DNA of 64,000 bases from Prunus persica. Taxonomy: Eukaryota > Streptophyta > Magnoliopsida > Rosales > Rosaceae. The notes beneath the pieces were generated by a model. It saw only the letters and a list, made by a program, of their open reading frames with translations, was not told the DNA's origin and did not search any database. This document shows positions 12,837 through 29,059 of the stretch, in pieces (within the stretch, counting starts at the first letter, position 1; every line of letters starts with the position of its first letter). The position numbers and the translations under genes are program-made. The DNA lies in contig NC_034009.1 of NCBI RefSeq assembly GCF_000346465.2, positions 35,967,557 to 36,031,556 of the forward strand, in the 5' to 3' direction.

Positions 12837-14153
12837 TCAAGCTCCATATTTCGGGGCCTTCCAAAGCTTGAAGGCCACTTCGTGCAGAAACCTATCCGCT
12901 GGTATCACAAGATTTCCACCGTACTGCATAGAAAAGAACAAATTTCATAATTCATTTGTAAACATGCAATCAGCCATTCTAGTGAAAGTATCATAGTTAA
13001 GTGAAATTGAAAATCTTTGAACTCAACATGAGACTTATGACCAGATAATGTATCAGCTCCTAGCTAGGCTAGTACAGTAGAGAAGATCAACTCTGGAGTC
13101 AGTTATATCAGTAAATCTCTCAACAATTTCCAGCATGTGCCATGCAGTAAACTCAATATCTGATAATCTCAAATTGTACCTCTTTGAAATCCTTAAATGA
13201 GAATGTCTCAGCCATATCCTTGCGAGTTACTGCATATTGCCACTGAGCAATTAACATTGGGCAATGGTGCCTGTTCACAAAGGATAGCTGGAGTTACTAA
13301 AGGTATTTCAAGTGTGCAAGAAACCACCAAGTTTTTACTCACCTAACATCCTTTCGTGGTTGAGATCCTTTCATGGTGTAACTTTGACGAGGAACAAGCT
13401 TTGAAAGATCAGATTTTTCATCATCTTTTCTAAATGAGACTAACAAGTTGGGATCATCCTTTTCTGAGACCTTCCCATAGCTCGTCACAACAGACAAGTG
13501 CAAACGGGCACCGATTTCAGATCCAGGTTGGGCTATTTGCGTTATAGCACCAACCAAAGCATTGAGATATCCCACATCATCAGTAGCCTTGTCTTTCTCA
13601 ACATTCACCTCACCAGCCCCAACATGCACAAAAACTAAATCATACTGGCTCGTCTCCACTGTCTTCCCTACTTGAAACCCAAGCAACTTAAGTAACTCAG
13701 ATGCCCCAAAATCAACTGGCGGTTCAGCACCGGCTGGACTGTTTTTATAAAGAGCATCGATTTGGAACACGCTGAAACCAAGTTTGGTACCAAAAGATTT
13801 CAAACTTGCATTGTTTGTAAATATCGCAGCTTTCATCCCCATGAACCTGAAGCATTATGAAAAACGTCACTTAGTTGACATTGGGTTGTTAAAAGTTCAA
13901 AACTTTTTTTTGAACATTTCCAATTACAACAGACCGAGTGAAACCCAAAAGTTATATTACCTTTCTGATATGATAACCAAAGATGTGGATCTCACTGTAT
14001 CATGGTATGCTTCATATGCATCCAGCAGTAATGCAAACTCTCTGACTATTCTCTCATCCTCGCTTTCTGCAATCTAAATTCAAGTAAATCCCGGTGCTGG
14101 GAACTTGGAAAGGAAAGGTGTAAAAGCACGCCAAAATGAACCCTCAGAGGAGA

Positions 14154-14187
<34 letters not shown>

Positions 14188-14685
14188 CCGCGCGAGGTTT
14201 TCTTTTAAGTCAGGAAAAAAAAAAAGGACCCAACCCGCCTAGAGTGAAATCGCCCGCCTAGTGCCTAGGCGCCGCCTAGGCCGATTTTTCGAACACCCAA
14301 ATACCAAAAAGAAGTAGATTTGAATTGCATTTCAGGTCGCATATGACAAATCAACAAACTTGATCGAACCCATAAAGGCAAATTAACAAACTTGATCGAA
14401 CCCATAAAGGCAAATTAACAAAGTTGATCGAACCCGTAGAGTTCACTTGAGAAGAAAGCAAGCCTCATATTATTAATAATTAAATTATCTATTAAAAATG
14501 AATAATTTCCAGAGAGAGCAAGAGACATTGAAAGAGTTAAAACCTGAGGGAGGGGCAATGGGGAGGCTCAAGAAGCCACAGGAAGCTTTAGAAGCGAGAG
14601 AGTGGAGATGGATGTGTGATGGGTCGACGAAACGGACCAACCCATCTCCGTACAAAACCACAGCTCGGCTTGGCTTGTCCGCCAT
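12837..14685 (-). CDS. Conserved plant protein of unknown function (At5g11810-like)
   Basis: Five exons on the minus strand: 14685-14544, 14066-13961, 13846-13343, 13270-13180 and 12923-12837, with all phases closed, give 309 residues. The protein starts MADKPSRAVVLYGDGLVRFV and contains HLHSLASKASCGFLSLP, SEDERIVREFALLLDAYEAY, then MGMKAAIFTNNASLKSFG. Next come YDLVFVHVGAGE and GYLNALVGAITQIAQPGSE. It ends in FLHEVAFKLWKAPKYGA. I recall a matching Arabidopsis family (At5g11810) without an established function. The block YDLVFVHVGAGE loosely resembles the alkaline-phosphatase/phosphoglycerate-mutase superfamily, but that is speculative. No signal peptide or membrane segment is seen. Fragments of this gene recur at 17.1 and 24.4 kb beside the GLR genes. 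Confidence 0.88.
14155..14186. repeat. (AG)n microsatellite in intron 1 of the unknown gene
   Basis: An uninterrupted run of about 16 AG units, on the plus strand, within intron 1 (14067-14543) of the minus-strand gene. It is followed by a short GC-rich near-palindrome, gcctaggcgccgcctaggc, near 14262. Confidence 0.9.
14348..14440. repeat. Three tandem copies of a ~32-bp unit
   Basis: The unit contains aacttgatcgaacccataaa followed by ggcaaattaaca. Copy three has cttga changed to gttga and cccata changed to cccgta. It lies in intron 1 of the minus-strand gene, immediately 3' of the AG run and the GC-rich near-palindrome. Confidence 0.85.
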
Positions 14686-14689
14686 TGCT

Positions 14690-14935
14690 GTATCTCTAAT
14701 CACTGATCGAGGTTTACAACCAGCTGTGAGCGGAGGAAGATGAAGACTGATTTTGGGAAGGCGTGGGGTATGAATGAATGATATGGGGAATATTGTGCAC
14801 GTGGCGGGGTTTGGAGGAGATAACAGCAAAAGCTAGATGCCTCTCAAGGCGAGATAATGACAGGGAGAAAGCGGTAATTTTAGATTTTTATTTTTTAGAA
14901 ATGGTAAATTAAGAACTCAGAAACTCACACATAAG
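14690..14935. promoter_or_regulatory. 5' flank of the unknown gene, duplicated at 23.3 kb
   Basis: This is the upstream region of the minus-strand gene. It is clearly similar to 23305-23500 (shared: cgaggtttacaaccagctgt, aggaagatgaagactgattt, ggtaattttagatttttatt). The duplicate lies upstream of the second GLR gene without the coding exons that belong to it. Confidence 0.75.
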
Positions 14936-15025
14936 GAGTTGTAGCTCAAGTAATCAAAAGCAATTATTCGTGCACACACAACTTCAAGTGTTCGAATCCA
15001 GTCTTTTCCAATATCGCTTATATAA
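14936..15025 (+). mobile_element. tRNA-like SINE remnant
   Basis: The sequence ggagttgtagctcaagtaat resembles an RNA polymerase III A box, and gttcgaatcc about 40 bases later matches a B box. A tail of tccaatatcgcttatataaa follows. The same arrangement with a near-identical tail occurs inverted at 39565-39665. The internal-promoter reading is an inference from these matches; it is not a functional tRNA because the arms do not pair. Confidence 0.55.
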
Positions 15026-15049
15026 AATGCATGACATGCATTTTAATTT

Positions 15050-15540
15050 TTTACATTGAAACAAATAGCAGTGTATGATTGTATCGTCACAGACACAGTA
15101 GAATACATGTTGCATGGAATTTCTTCTCCTCTTCGCCAGTGGAGTCCCTTCTCCATGCTGCTTGTTTCTCAGTCTGACTGCTCTGCCTCAGTAAAGGATC
15201 GAATGGATCAGAAACAAGAAGAATGTTTGGAATTGGAGGTATGCAAGTTTGCATTTTAGCCTTGCCCTTCTACTTTTTCCATACTGTGCTGTATATCGAT
15301 TCTTGCTTGAGATGAGAGTAGAAAATCTTCTTAATCAGTTATTAATGTTTGGGCTAATCGTACAAATTCTCTGTTGTGTTACAAGTTACAACTAGCTTAC
15401 CTGTGACAAAACTACTAGTTTATTCACAATTCATCGGTTCTAAAATTTGTTTTTTTAAGGTGTAAAATTCTAAAATTTGTTATTGATATGCTCCCTTACC
15501 CATATATCTTTGTGGTATTTTGTTTGAACTTGCAGACGAT
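15050..15540 (+). pseudogene. Exon-like module, copy 1
   Basis: First of four copies in the window of a module whose core reads ctctgcctcagtaaaggatc and ends at a donor-like ttggag|gtatgcaag. In one frame the core encodes SASVKDRMDQKQEECLELE. The following acceptor-like ttgcag near 15536 leads into unrelated palindromic repeats instead of the second exon-like block found in copies 2 and 3. I do not recognise the parent gene. The isolated, interrupted structure argues for a relic. Confidence 0.5.
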
Positions 15541-15584
15541 GTGCTCTACAAATGTGTTTAGTTACACGCTTCAAAACTTTTTAA

Positions 15585-15790
15585 AGGTATAGCCGCGCGG
15601 CTATACTATTATCCTACACATATACTTGCGAGGCTATACCTCTAACGTATTCGAATATTTAAAGAGTACCAAGTAGCTGCGCAGCTATACGCTTTAAATA
15701 TTAATATGTTCTAAAAGTATAGCCGCGCAACTATACCGTTAAAATATTCGAATATATTTAAAAGAGTATAGCGACTATACTCTTTAAATA
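15585..15790. repeat. Cluster of ~20-bp palindromes, first array
   Basis: About five imperfect to near-perfect copies of GTATAGCCGCGCGGCTATAC lie 40-60 bp apart (for example tatagccgcgcggctatact near 15590, gtagctgcgcagctatacgc near 15673 and gtatagccgcgcaactatac near 15718). AT-rich spacers containing ttcgaatattt separate them. The array interrupts module copy 1 compared with the copy at 24.2 kb. The same family forms a longer array at 45.5-46.1 kb. Confidence 0.85.
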
Positions 15791-16504
15791 AAAGTAATTA
15801 AGTATAGCAATTAGGAAATGCATTAAACCATATCAGATATGGATTAGAAAATGACTTACATATGTTCTAGCGCCATTGAATTCTCACATATCTGCTGAAC
15901 CCCAAAAAGGTTGATGGATTTCATATCAGTCGAAGCATGTTAAGATTGCATTATCTCTCGTGAACATTCAGCAATCAACAGAAGGAAAAAGAAAAAGAAA
16001 AAATCAGTCCGAAAGGAACAGAAGAAATGTACATGGATATATAGTATACAGTATATATCTCTGAAACTACAATCTGCAACACCAGCATACGGAATTTCAT
16101 GAATGATCTAACAAAAGATTTTATAGAAGTTACAAACCTTGATGAATGCATTTGCTACAATGCTTTAAATTCCACTAAATATGTAATTCCGCTTCACTCT
16201 CGTAATAAAAAGTGTCATTTCCTCATCTTTGCGTGTTATCTATAGGTAGAGAAGCACAAACAAAAAGTACCGGTCCATTTCCAAGAAAATGTGGCACTCA
16301 AAAAAAGTGGTTCTTAAGGAATTAATTCCTTTATTAAAATACATTTCCTTTAAAAAGCAGTAGGGTATAGTCATTTCTGTGTTTAGTATCTCCCTCCAAA
16401 TCAAGAGAGAAAAGTTACGATCTGCTAAAGCTGGAGATGAGCTAACCTGTGCAATAAGTGAAATAATGAAGTCCTCTGGTTCTTCCGCATCCTGGTCTTC
16501 CATG
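15791..16504. other. Unassigned DNA with a short exon-like minus-strand block
   Basis: On the minus strand, from 16503, an ATG opens MEDQDAEEPEDFIISLIAQ and ends at a donor-like cag|gttagc. I cannot match it to a known family and see no further exons. It may be a fragment of a gene carried in by rearrangement. The rest is AT-rich without recognisable content. Confidence 0.35.
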
Positions 16505-17040
16505 TATTCCTACTTGTTTCTCAGTCTGACTGCTCTGCCTCAGTAAAGGATCGAATGGATCAGAAAGAAGAAGAATGCTGGGACTTGGAGGTATGCAAGT
16601 TTGCATTTTAGCCTTGCCCTTCTACCTTTTCCATGCTCTGCTATTCGATTCTTGCTTGAGATAAGAGTAGAATCTTCTTAATCTGTCTTTAATTCTTTGT
16701 TGTGTTACAACTACCTTACCTGTGACAAAGCTACTAGTTTATTCACAATTCGTGGGTTCTAAAATTTGTTGTTTATGGTAAACAGTCTCAAAATTTGTGT
16801 ATCTAATATAAATAAAAAATTGTAAATAAATTACTGTAGGATGTAATGGCATACATCTTTGTGATATTTGTGATATTATGTTTAAATTTGCAGAGGCAAA
16901 TAATGCCAAAAAACCTAGCCCTGCTTGGGAATCTTAAGCAATTGGAGTTTACTTGCTCCCAAGTTAATGTTCTGGAATGTTCGGATCTGCTGTGGGGTTT
17001 TTCCCTTCCTCAAGGCTTCTCCTCTTAGCAGACACTTACA
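16505..17040 (+). pseudogene. Exon-like module, copy 2, with second exon-like block
   Basis: The core at about 16520-16592 encodes SASVKDRMDQKEEECWDLE, followed by the donor-like gtatgcaag. About 300 bp later tttgcag precedes a second block (16894 to about 17040) starting aggcaaataatgccaaaaaa. Compared with copy 3 the second block carries an inserted stretch and lacks an intact long frame. Copies 1 and 2 form a direct repeat within the flank of the first GLR gene. Confidence 0.5.
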
Positions 17041-17084
17041 TTAAGGGTAAGAAAATCGTCTTCAACCTTTACCGGGGATAGATT

Positions 17085-17271
17085 GGAGGTGAAGGTACCA
17101 AAAGAGCTGAAACTTGAGCTGTTCCGCTTTCGTCCTCCTAAAATCTGAAGCTTTATGAAAAGGCAACTTTTAGTTCACGTTGTGCTGATAACAGTTAATC
17201 ACATATTTTTTAACCATTTACAACTGACTGAGCAAAAACTAGAAGTTATATTACCTAACCTTTTTGATAAG
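17085..17271 (-). pseudogene. Fragment of the unknown minus-strand gene, copy A
   Basis: The sequence matches 13784-13975, covering the start of exon 3, intron 2 and the exon 2 donor of the unknown gene in the same minus orientation. Shared stretches include gaagctttatgaaaa (parent: gaagcattatgaaaa), caactgactgagcaaaaact and gaagttatattacct. An internal deletion removes part of exon 3, so it cannot encode the protein. It is cut on its right by the solo LTR. Confidence 0.75.
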
Positions 17272-17276
17272 GTGTT

Positions 17277-18967
17277 TGTTTCCCTCTTTTCGGCGGGGCG
17301 GCCGACAGAAGGAACTTTTGGTCATTCTTCTTTTGAGTGTGGCGCGTGCCACCACCAAACTCCGAATTTGGGCTTGAATGGAATGTGAGTAGATGGATAT
17401 GTTGCGTCCGAGATCTAAATTTAATCAAACGATTGTTCGGCCAAGCAAGGAACCTCCTCATAGTCTAGGTTCTTTCACTACCTCGGGTCAAGGCTTTATG
17501 TGAACGACCAAATGATGTGAAGTGGGTGGAGATGAAGATTGAAGGTGAAACGTAATGAAATGAAGAACAAGTGCGCAAAGTAAAGGTGCTTAAACTTGAA
17601 TATAATTTAAAGACAAATGCGTAAAGTAAAATACGAAAGATAAATAACGTAAAGACGAGAATTAAAGTGCGACAAAATAAATCAAAGTGATAAGTAAAGC
17701 AAGAACGAAATGAAAGCGATAAGAACGATAAAGTAAAATGAACTTCAAATTAAACTTAATTGAATTGCGATAACAATGAAAAGTAAAGCAATTGAAATAA
17801 ACTTGAATTTAAATGACAAGAAAATATAAATTGAACAAGAATTTAAACTTACACTAAGAAAAGGAAGAACTCGCTACACTAGGTACATGAAAAGTAAAAT
17901 CCTAAGTCTATGAAAAGAAAAGTGCAAGACGAAAAATAAGTTTGTCTGTCTGATGTTGTGTGTCTTCTGCCTTCGTTTGGTGAGGTTTATATAGGGCTTC
18001 CGTCAGCCCATGGGCTGGCCATTGAATGGCCAAATGTCAACTCTTTTAAAACTCTTTCCTTTTGAAGCCCCTTGAATTTGTGGGATCACATTGATGGAAA
18101 TATTCTGATTGCTTGATTCTCTCATGTTTTGGAGTATGCTGAACTATCATCAATTTCCTTGATTTGTTTCCTTGTGAGGCCTCCATCACATTCACATTGA
18201 CCTATGGAAATCTTAGGCGTGAATCCGTGGCTTGGGCATTGACCTCCATGATTTCATCTTGACATCTGGTGGAACCTTGTGCCCCTTGAGTTTTTAGAAT
18301 TCTAGAGTTGGTTTACCATCTGTCAACCATCTCCCAAGATGGGTGGTATGAGAACTCCAGATATTTGGATGTTGGGCTTGGCTCTACGTTGGATTATATT
18401 TGAGTTCTCAAATATTCGAATATTGGGAACTCGGTGGACATACCTCCAGCCGAACTTCAACTCCCTTGGCCCAACTTTGCTTGTCCAAGTGTTGAGAGGA
18501 GGGCGCCAAGGTGCACAAGGAGAAAATTCACCCCAGCCCAGCTTTTGGTAAGAGGAGTGGCCTACCAAGGTATTTAAGGAGTGTCCGGCCCAACTTTTTG
18601 AGAATGAAGCATTCGGCCACTTTTGCAAGGATACGCCCGGCTACTTTTGCAAGGATACGCTCGACTATATTTTTGACAAGGCACCACGCTAGGAATTCTT
18701 GGCTTCTAGGAATTCTTCGGCTGCTAGGAATTCTCGGCCGCTAGTAATTCTTCGGCAGCTAGGAATTCTTCTGCAGCTAGGAATCCTCCGGCCCCTAGGA
18801 ATTCTCCGGTCACTAGGAATTCTTCGCCCACTAGTAATTCTTCGGCTGCTAGGAATTCTCGGCCGCTAGGAATTCTCGGCCGCTAGGAATTCTTCACCCT
18901 CTAGGAATTCTTCAGCCGCTAGGAATTCTTCCTTAGCAAATTGGGTGAATTTTGACCACCCCAAACA
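17277..18967. mobile_element. Solo LTR with 5-bp target-site duplication
   Basis: The element begins TGTTTCCCTC and ends CCCCAAACA, giving TG...CA termini with an inverted TGTTT/AAACA. It is flanked by GTGTT at 17272-17276 and GTGTT at 18968-18972. The duplicate locus near the second GLR gene has the uninterrupted site (gataaggtattcttagg at about 24522), so the insertion boundaries are directly visible. No protease, reverse transcriptase or integrase is present in its 1,691 bp, so it is a solo LTR. It contains purine-rich sequence (17520-17950), a TATA-like gtttatataggg near 17985 and a minisatellite near the right end. Orientation is not certain. Confidence 0.85.
18689..18936. repeat. Minisatellite of 14 copies, 17-18-bp unit
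   Basis: The unit is ctaggaattcttcggcng. Fourteen adjacent copies can be counted, with 17- and 18-bp versions, so no single reading frame is kept. Most copies contain GAATTC. The array lies inside the solo LTR, about 30 bp from its right terminus. Confidence 0.92.
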
Positions 18968-18972
18968 GTGTT

Positions 18973-19549
18973 CTTAGGATTTCTTCCCTATTTCTCTCCC
19001 TGTTTCAGCTTTTCATACTGTATTGTGAAATGAAGGTTCTTGAATATGAAGTTATTCGCTTTGAAAATTCTTAGACAACGATGTTGCAGTCAGCCTATTA
19101 ATTAGTTTTGTCACTGAAGCAGCTCATATGACTCGTGACCAAGTCTCCTGCTTTAGAGAAGGACAGTTTGGTTGACAGTTCCCGTCAAGAGAGGAAACGA
19201 GGCAGGTACGAAGAAACTCTGGCATTGACTCACTGAAGCCACCATTATTCTCCTTTTACTTGTTTGATTACGATAATAATCCACTTTGCTACAATTCAGA
19301 AAAATACTGGTTTATTTTCTTATATTCAAAGAATCATGAAAACTTGTTCTCCTAGGAATGGGGAGAGGAAACTACTTTTTCCAATTCCCTCTTCAACAGT
19401 CAGCAGTTTGAGAAAGTTCCTTCCTCTTTCGTCCCGTTTACCATTTGGGAACCAAGTATTCTGCCATTCAAAATCCTGCTACTATTCACCATTTATAAAC
19501 AAGTATCTTCTCATGCCTTGAGCTGCAAACCTTCCGAGACCAAGATAAC
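18973..19549 (+). promoter_or_regulatory. Promoter region of the first GLR gene
   Basis: This region is highly similar to 24527-25244 upstream of the second GLR gene. A clear TATA box, tttataaa, lies at 19492-19499, about 50 bp before the ATG, so the 5' UTR should be short (20-30 nt). The equivalent tttataaa in the second copy lies at 25184-25191. Confidence 0.65.
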
Positions 19550-23066
<3,517 letters not shown>

Positions 23067-23304
23067 ATCATGGAATCTTGCTATGGTTTGTTTGAAGCTT
23101 AATTTGTAGTTTAAATCTTTATTGTGTAGTATATAAGATGTATGCATGCAGCAGTGGTTTTGATGTTTCTTGGTTACGAGGGTAACGAGCCTAATTTATA
23201 TAAGATATGACGGTAGCGTAAATAAAATGTCTTACATTGCTAATTATGATATTAATACATGATTTAGTAACTTTAATGAATCTATTAACAAGATACATAA
23301 TTAG
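23067..23304. other. 3' flank of GLR copy A
   Basis: This is the probable 3' UTR and downstream DNA. The segment around 23210-23300 (gacggtagcgtaaataaaat; atgaatctattaacaag) resembles 29490-29620 downstream of GLR copy B, so the duplication extends past the genes on the 3' side. Confidence 0.5.
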
Positions 23305-23640
23305 TAATCACTAATCGAGGTTTACAACCAGCTGTGAGAGGAAGATGAAGACTGATTTTGGGAAGCGTAGGGTATGAATGATATATTATGGGGAATGTTG
23401 CGCATGTGGCGTGGTTTGGAGGTGATAACAGCAAGGATATGGGGGAGAGAGTGGTAATTTTAGATTTTTATTTCTGAGAAATGGTCAATTGAAAACTCAT
23501 AAACTCACTTCACAAAAATAGTAGGGTAGGAGCAGCTATCCAAGCACACAAGGTCCACTGCTTGAATTGCCTTTCTCACAGAAGGTCCAGTGTCCGAATC
23601 CCCTCTCCTCTAATATCGCTTGTATCTATCTACATTGAAA
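23305..23640. repeat. Duplicate of the unknown gene's 5' flank, with SINE-like tail
   Basis: The first 200 bp match 14697-14900 upstream of the unknown minus-strand gene. A degenerate tRNA-like piece follows (tccgaatcccctctcctcta and aatatcgcttgtatc near 23596-23630), equivalent to the SINE remnant at 14936-15025. The coding exons that belong to this flank are absent to its left, where GLR copy A sits instead. Confidence 0.7.
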
Positions 23641-23644
23641 TAGC

Positions 23645-24311
23645 AGTGCATGATTGTCATGGATATCGCCACAGCAGAATACATGTTGCATGCAATTTCT
23701 TCTCCTCTTCGCCGGTGGAGTCCTTTCTCCATCCTGCTTGTTTCTCAATCTGACTGCTCTGCCTCAGTAAAGGATCGAATGGTTCAGAAACAACAAGAAT
23801 GTTTGGAATTGGAGGTATGCAAGTTTGCATTTTAGCCTTGCCCTTCTACTTTTTCCATACTCTGCCATATATCTATTCTTGCTTGAGATGAGAGTAGAAA
23901 ATCTTCTTAATCAGATCTTAATGTTTAGGCTAATCGTACCAATTCTCTGTTGTGTGTTAAAACTAGCTTACCTGTGACAAAACTACTAGTTTATTCACAA
24001 TTCATCGGTTCTAGAATTTGTTTTTTAAGGTGTAAAATTCTAAAATTTGTTATTGATATGCTCCCTTACCCATGAATGCCAAGAAAGAAACCTAGCCCTT
24101 CTGGCTCTTTCTTGTATCTAAAATAAAAAATGTAAATTCATTACTGTAGGATGTAATTAACTTAAATTTGTAATGCCATGTATCTTTGTGGTATTTTGTT
24201 TGAATTTGCAGATGCAAAGAATGCCAAGAAACCTAGCCCTGCTTTAGAGTTGAAGCCTGAAGGCTTCTCCTCTCCTGCAGACAGTTACATTAAGGGTGGG
24301 CAATGTGCATA
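23645..24311 (+). pseudogene. Exon-like module, copy 3, most complete
   Basis: The core ending at 23814 encodes SASVKDRMVQKQQECLELE in one frame and is followed by gtatgcaag. The acceptor tgaatttgcag ends at 24211, and a second open block starts there. In one frame the block encodes AKNAKKPSPALELKPEGFSS, then PADSYIKGGQCA and a stop near 24311. The two blocks join in phase only in an alternative frame (..RMFGIG+DAKNAKK). I do not recognise the protein. Non-conservative differences between copies suggest it is no longer under strong constraint. Confidence 0.5.
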
Positions 24312-24339
24312 GTCTTGAGCAAATGGTCTTCAACGCCCC

Positions 24340-24540
24340 CTGAAGCGACTATGTTGGAGCTGGGGGATGGATTGGAGGTGAAGGTACCAAAAGAGTTGAA
24401 ACTTGAGTTGTTTGGCTTTCATCCCCATAAGACCTGAAGCTTTATGAATAGTCAATCACATTTTTTACCATTTCCAATTACAACTGACTGAGCAAAAACC
24501 AGAAGTCATATTACCTTTCTGATAAGGTATTCTTAGGATT
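24340..24540 (-). pseudogene. Fragment of the unknown minus-strand gene, copy B
   Basis: This matches the exon 3 start, intron 2 and exon 2 donor of the gene at 12.8-14.7 kb (shared: ctttcatcccca, caactgactgagcaaaaacc, catattacctttctgataagg). It carries the same internal exon 3 deletion as copy A at 17.1 kb, so the fragment was already broken before the GLR block was duplicated. It cannot encode the parent protein. Confidence 0.75.
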
Positions 24541-25244
24541 TCTTCCCTCTTTCTACCCCACAGTGCAGAAGTCCCCAAATCATAAAAGCCTTTCTCGTTG
24601 GTAGAGTGGGCCCCCAGTTGGCTTGGGTTCAAGCTTTTGATATGGTCTTCCTCTCAGCTTTTCTTACTGTGGTGAAATGAAGATTCTGGTATGAACCTAT
24701 TTGCAAAGGAAAACAACTAATACATATTAAATGTTGCATTGAGCTTATTAATTAGTTTTGTCAAATTGTCACTGAAGCAGGTCATTTGACTCGTGACTAA
24801 GTCTCCTGCTTTTGAGGGGGACAGTTTGGTTGACATTTTGGGTCAAGAGAGGAAACGATGCAAGTACGAAGAAACTCTGCCATTGAGTCAATGAAGTCAC
24901 CATTGTTCTCCTTTTACTTCTATGATTACTATAATAATCCAGTTTGCTACTCTTCAGAAAAATAATTCAGTAAGGCACATTTTCTATCTAAAATACTGGT
25001 TTCTTTTCTTATATTCAAAGAACCATGAAAGCTTGTTCTCTTAGGAATGGGGGAGGAAACCACCATTTCCCATTCCCTCATCAGCAATCAGCAGTTTGAG
25101 AAAGTTCCTTCCTCTTTCCTCCCATTGACCATGGGGAACCAAACCAAGTATTTTGCCATTCGAAATCCTGCTACGATTCACCATTTATAAACATGTTTCT
25201 TCTTCCTCATGCCTTGAGTTGCAAACCTTTCAAGATATTCAAAC
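24541..25244 (+). promoter_or_regulatory. Promoter region of the second GLR gene
   Basis: This is the counterpart of 18973-19549. TATA box tttataaa is at 25184-25191, 53 bp before the ATG. It includes an extra segment of about 120 bp near 24555-24680 not seen in copy A, and retains the empty target site of the solo LTR at its left edge. Confidence 0.65.
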
Positions 25245-28765
<3,521 letters not shown>

Positions 28766-28844
28766 ATTTTGCTTTGGTTTGTTTGGCCAGATTCTCGTAA
28801 GGGTTTTTGTGAAGCTGAATTTGTATTACAAGTCTCCATTGTGG

Positions 28845-29040
28845 TGGAGTGTACATATTGTATATGAGTTTCTATTAGTTGATAATGTTGTGGACAAAAA
28901 TTGCATCATAGAGCCTCAGAAAGCTTCAAAGAATGATCTCCTTGTGGTTTTTTTTTTTTTTTTTTTGGGTCACTTCGGTTTGGGTATCTGGATACTTGAT
29001 TGCCGTATGTATGCTTATCAGTAGTTTAGCACTTAGATTA
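28845..29040 (+). pseudogene. Fragment of the HDA2-like gene (exon 3 and intron 3)
   Basis: The sequence from about 28860 matches 41690-41880 of the HDA2-like gene: gataatgttgtggacaaaaa, ttgcatcatagagcctcaga, aagcttcaaagaatgatctc. It then continues into the intron (tatgcttatcagtagtttagcacttagatt, split by small indels). It encodes VDNVVDKNCIIEPQKASKND in frame but has no exons on either side, so it is a DNA-level fragment. A T-run (28951-28968) follows the exon end. Confidence 0.85.
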
Positions 29041-29059
29041 CTTATTATATCATGATAGT

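Noticed and set aside
14936..15025. Functional tRNA gene
   Set aside because: A- and B-box-like motifs are present, but no cloverleaf forms and no anticodon arm pairs.
18323..18744. Open frames of 70-100 codons inside the solo LTR
   Set aside because: They overlap on both strands, end in the minisatellite and match no retrotransposon domain.
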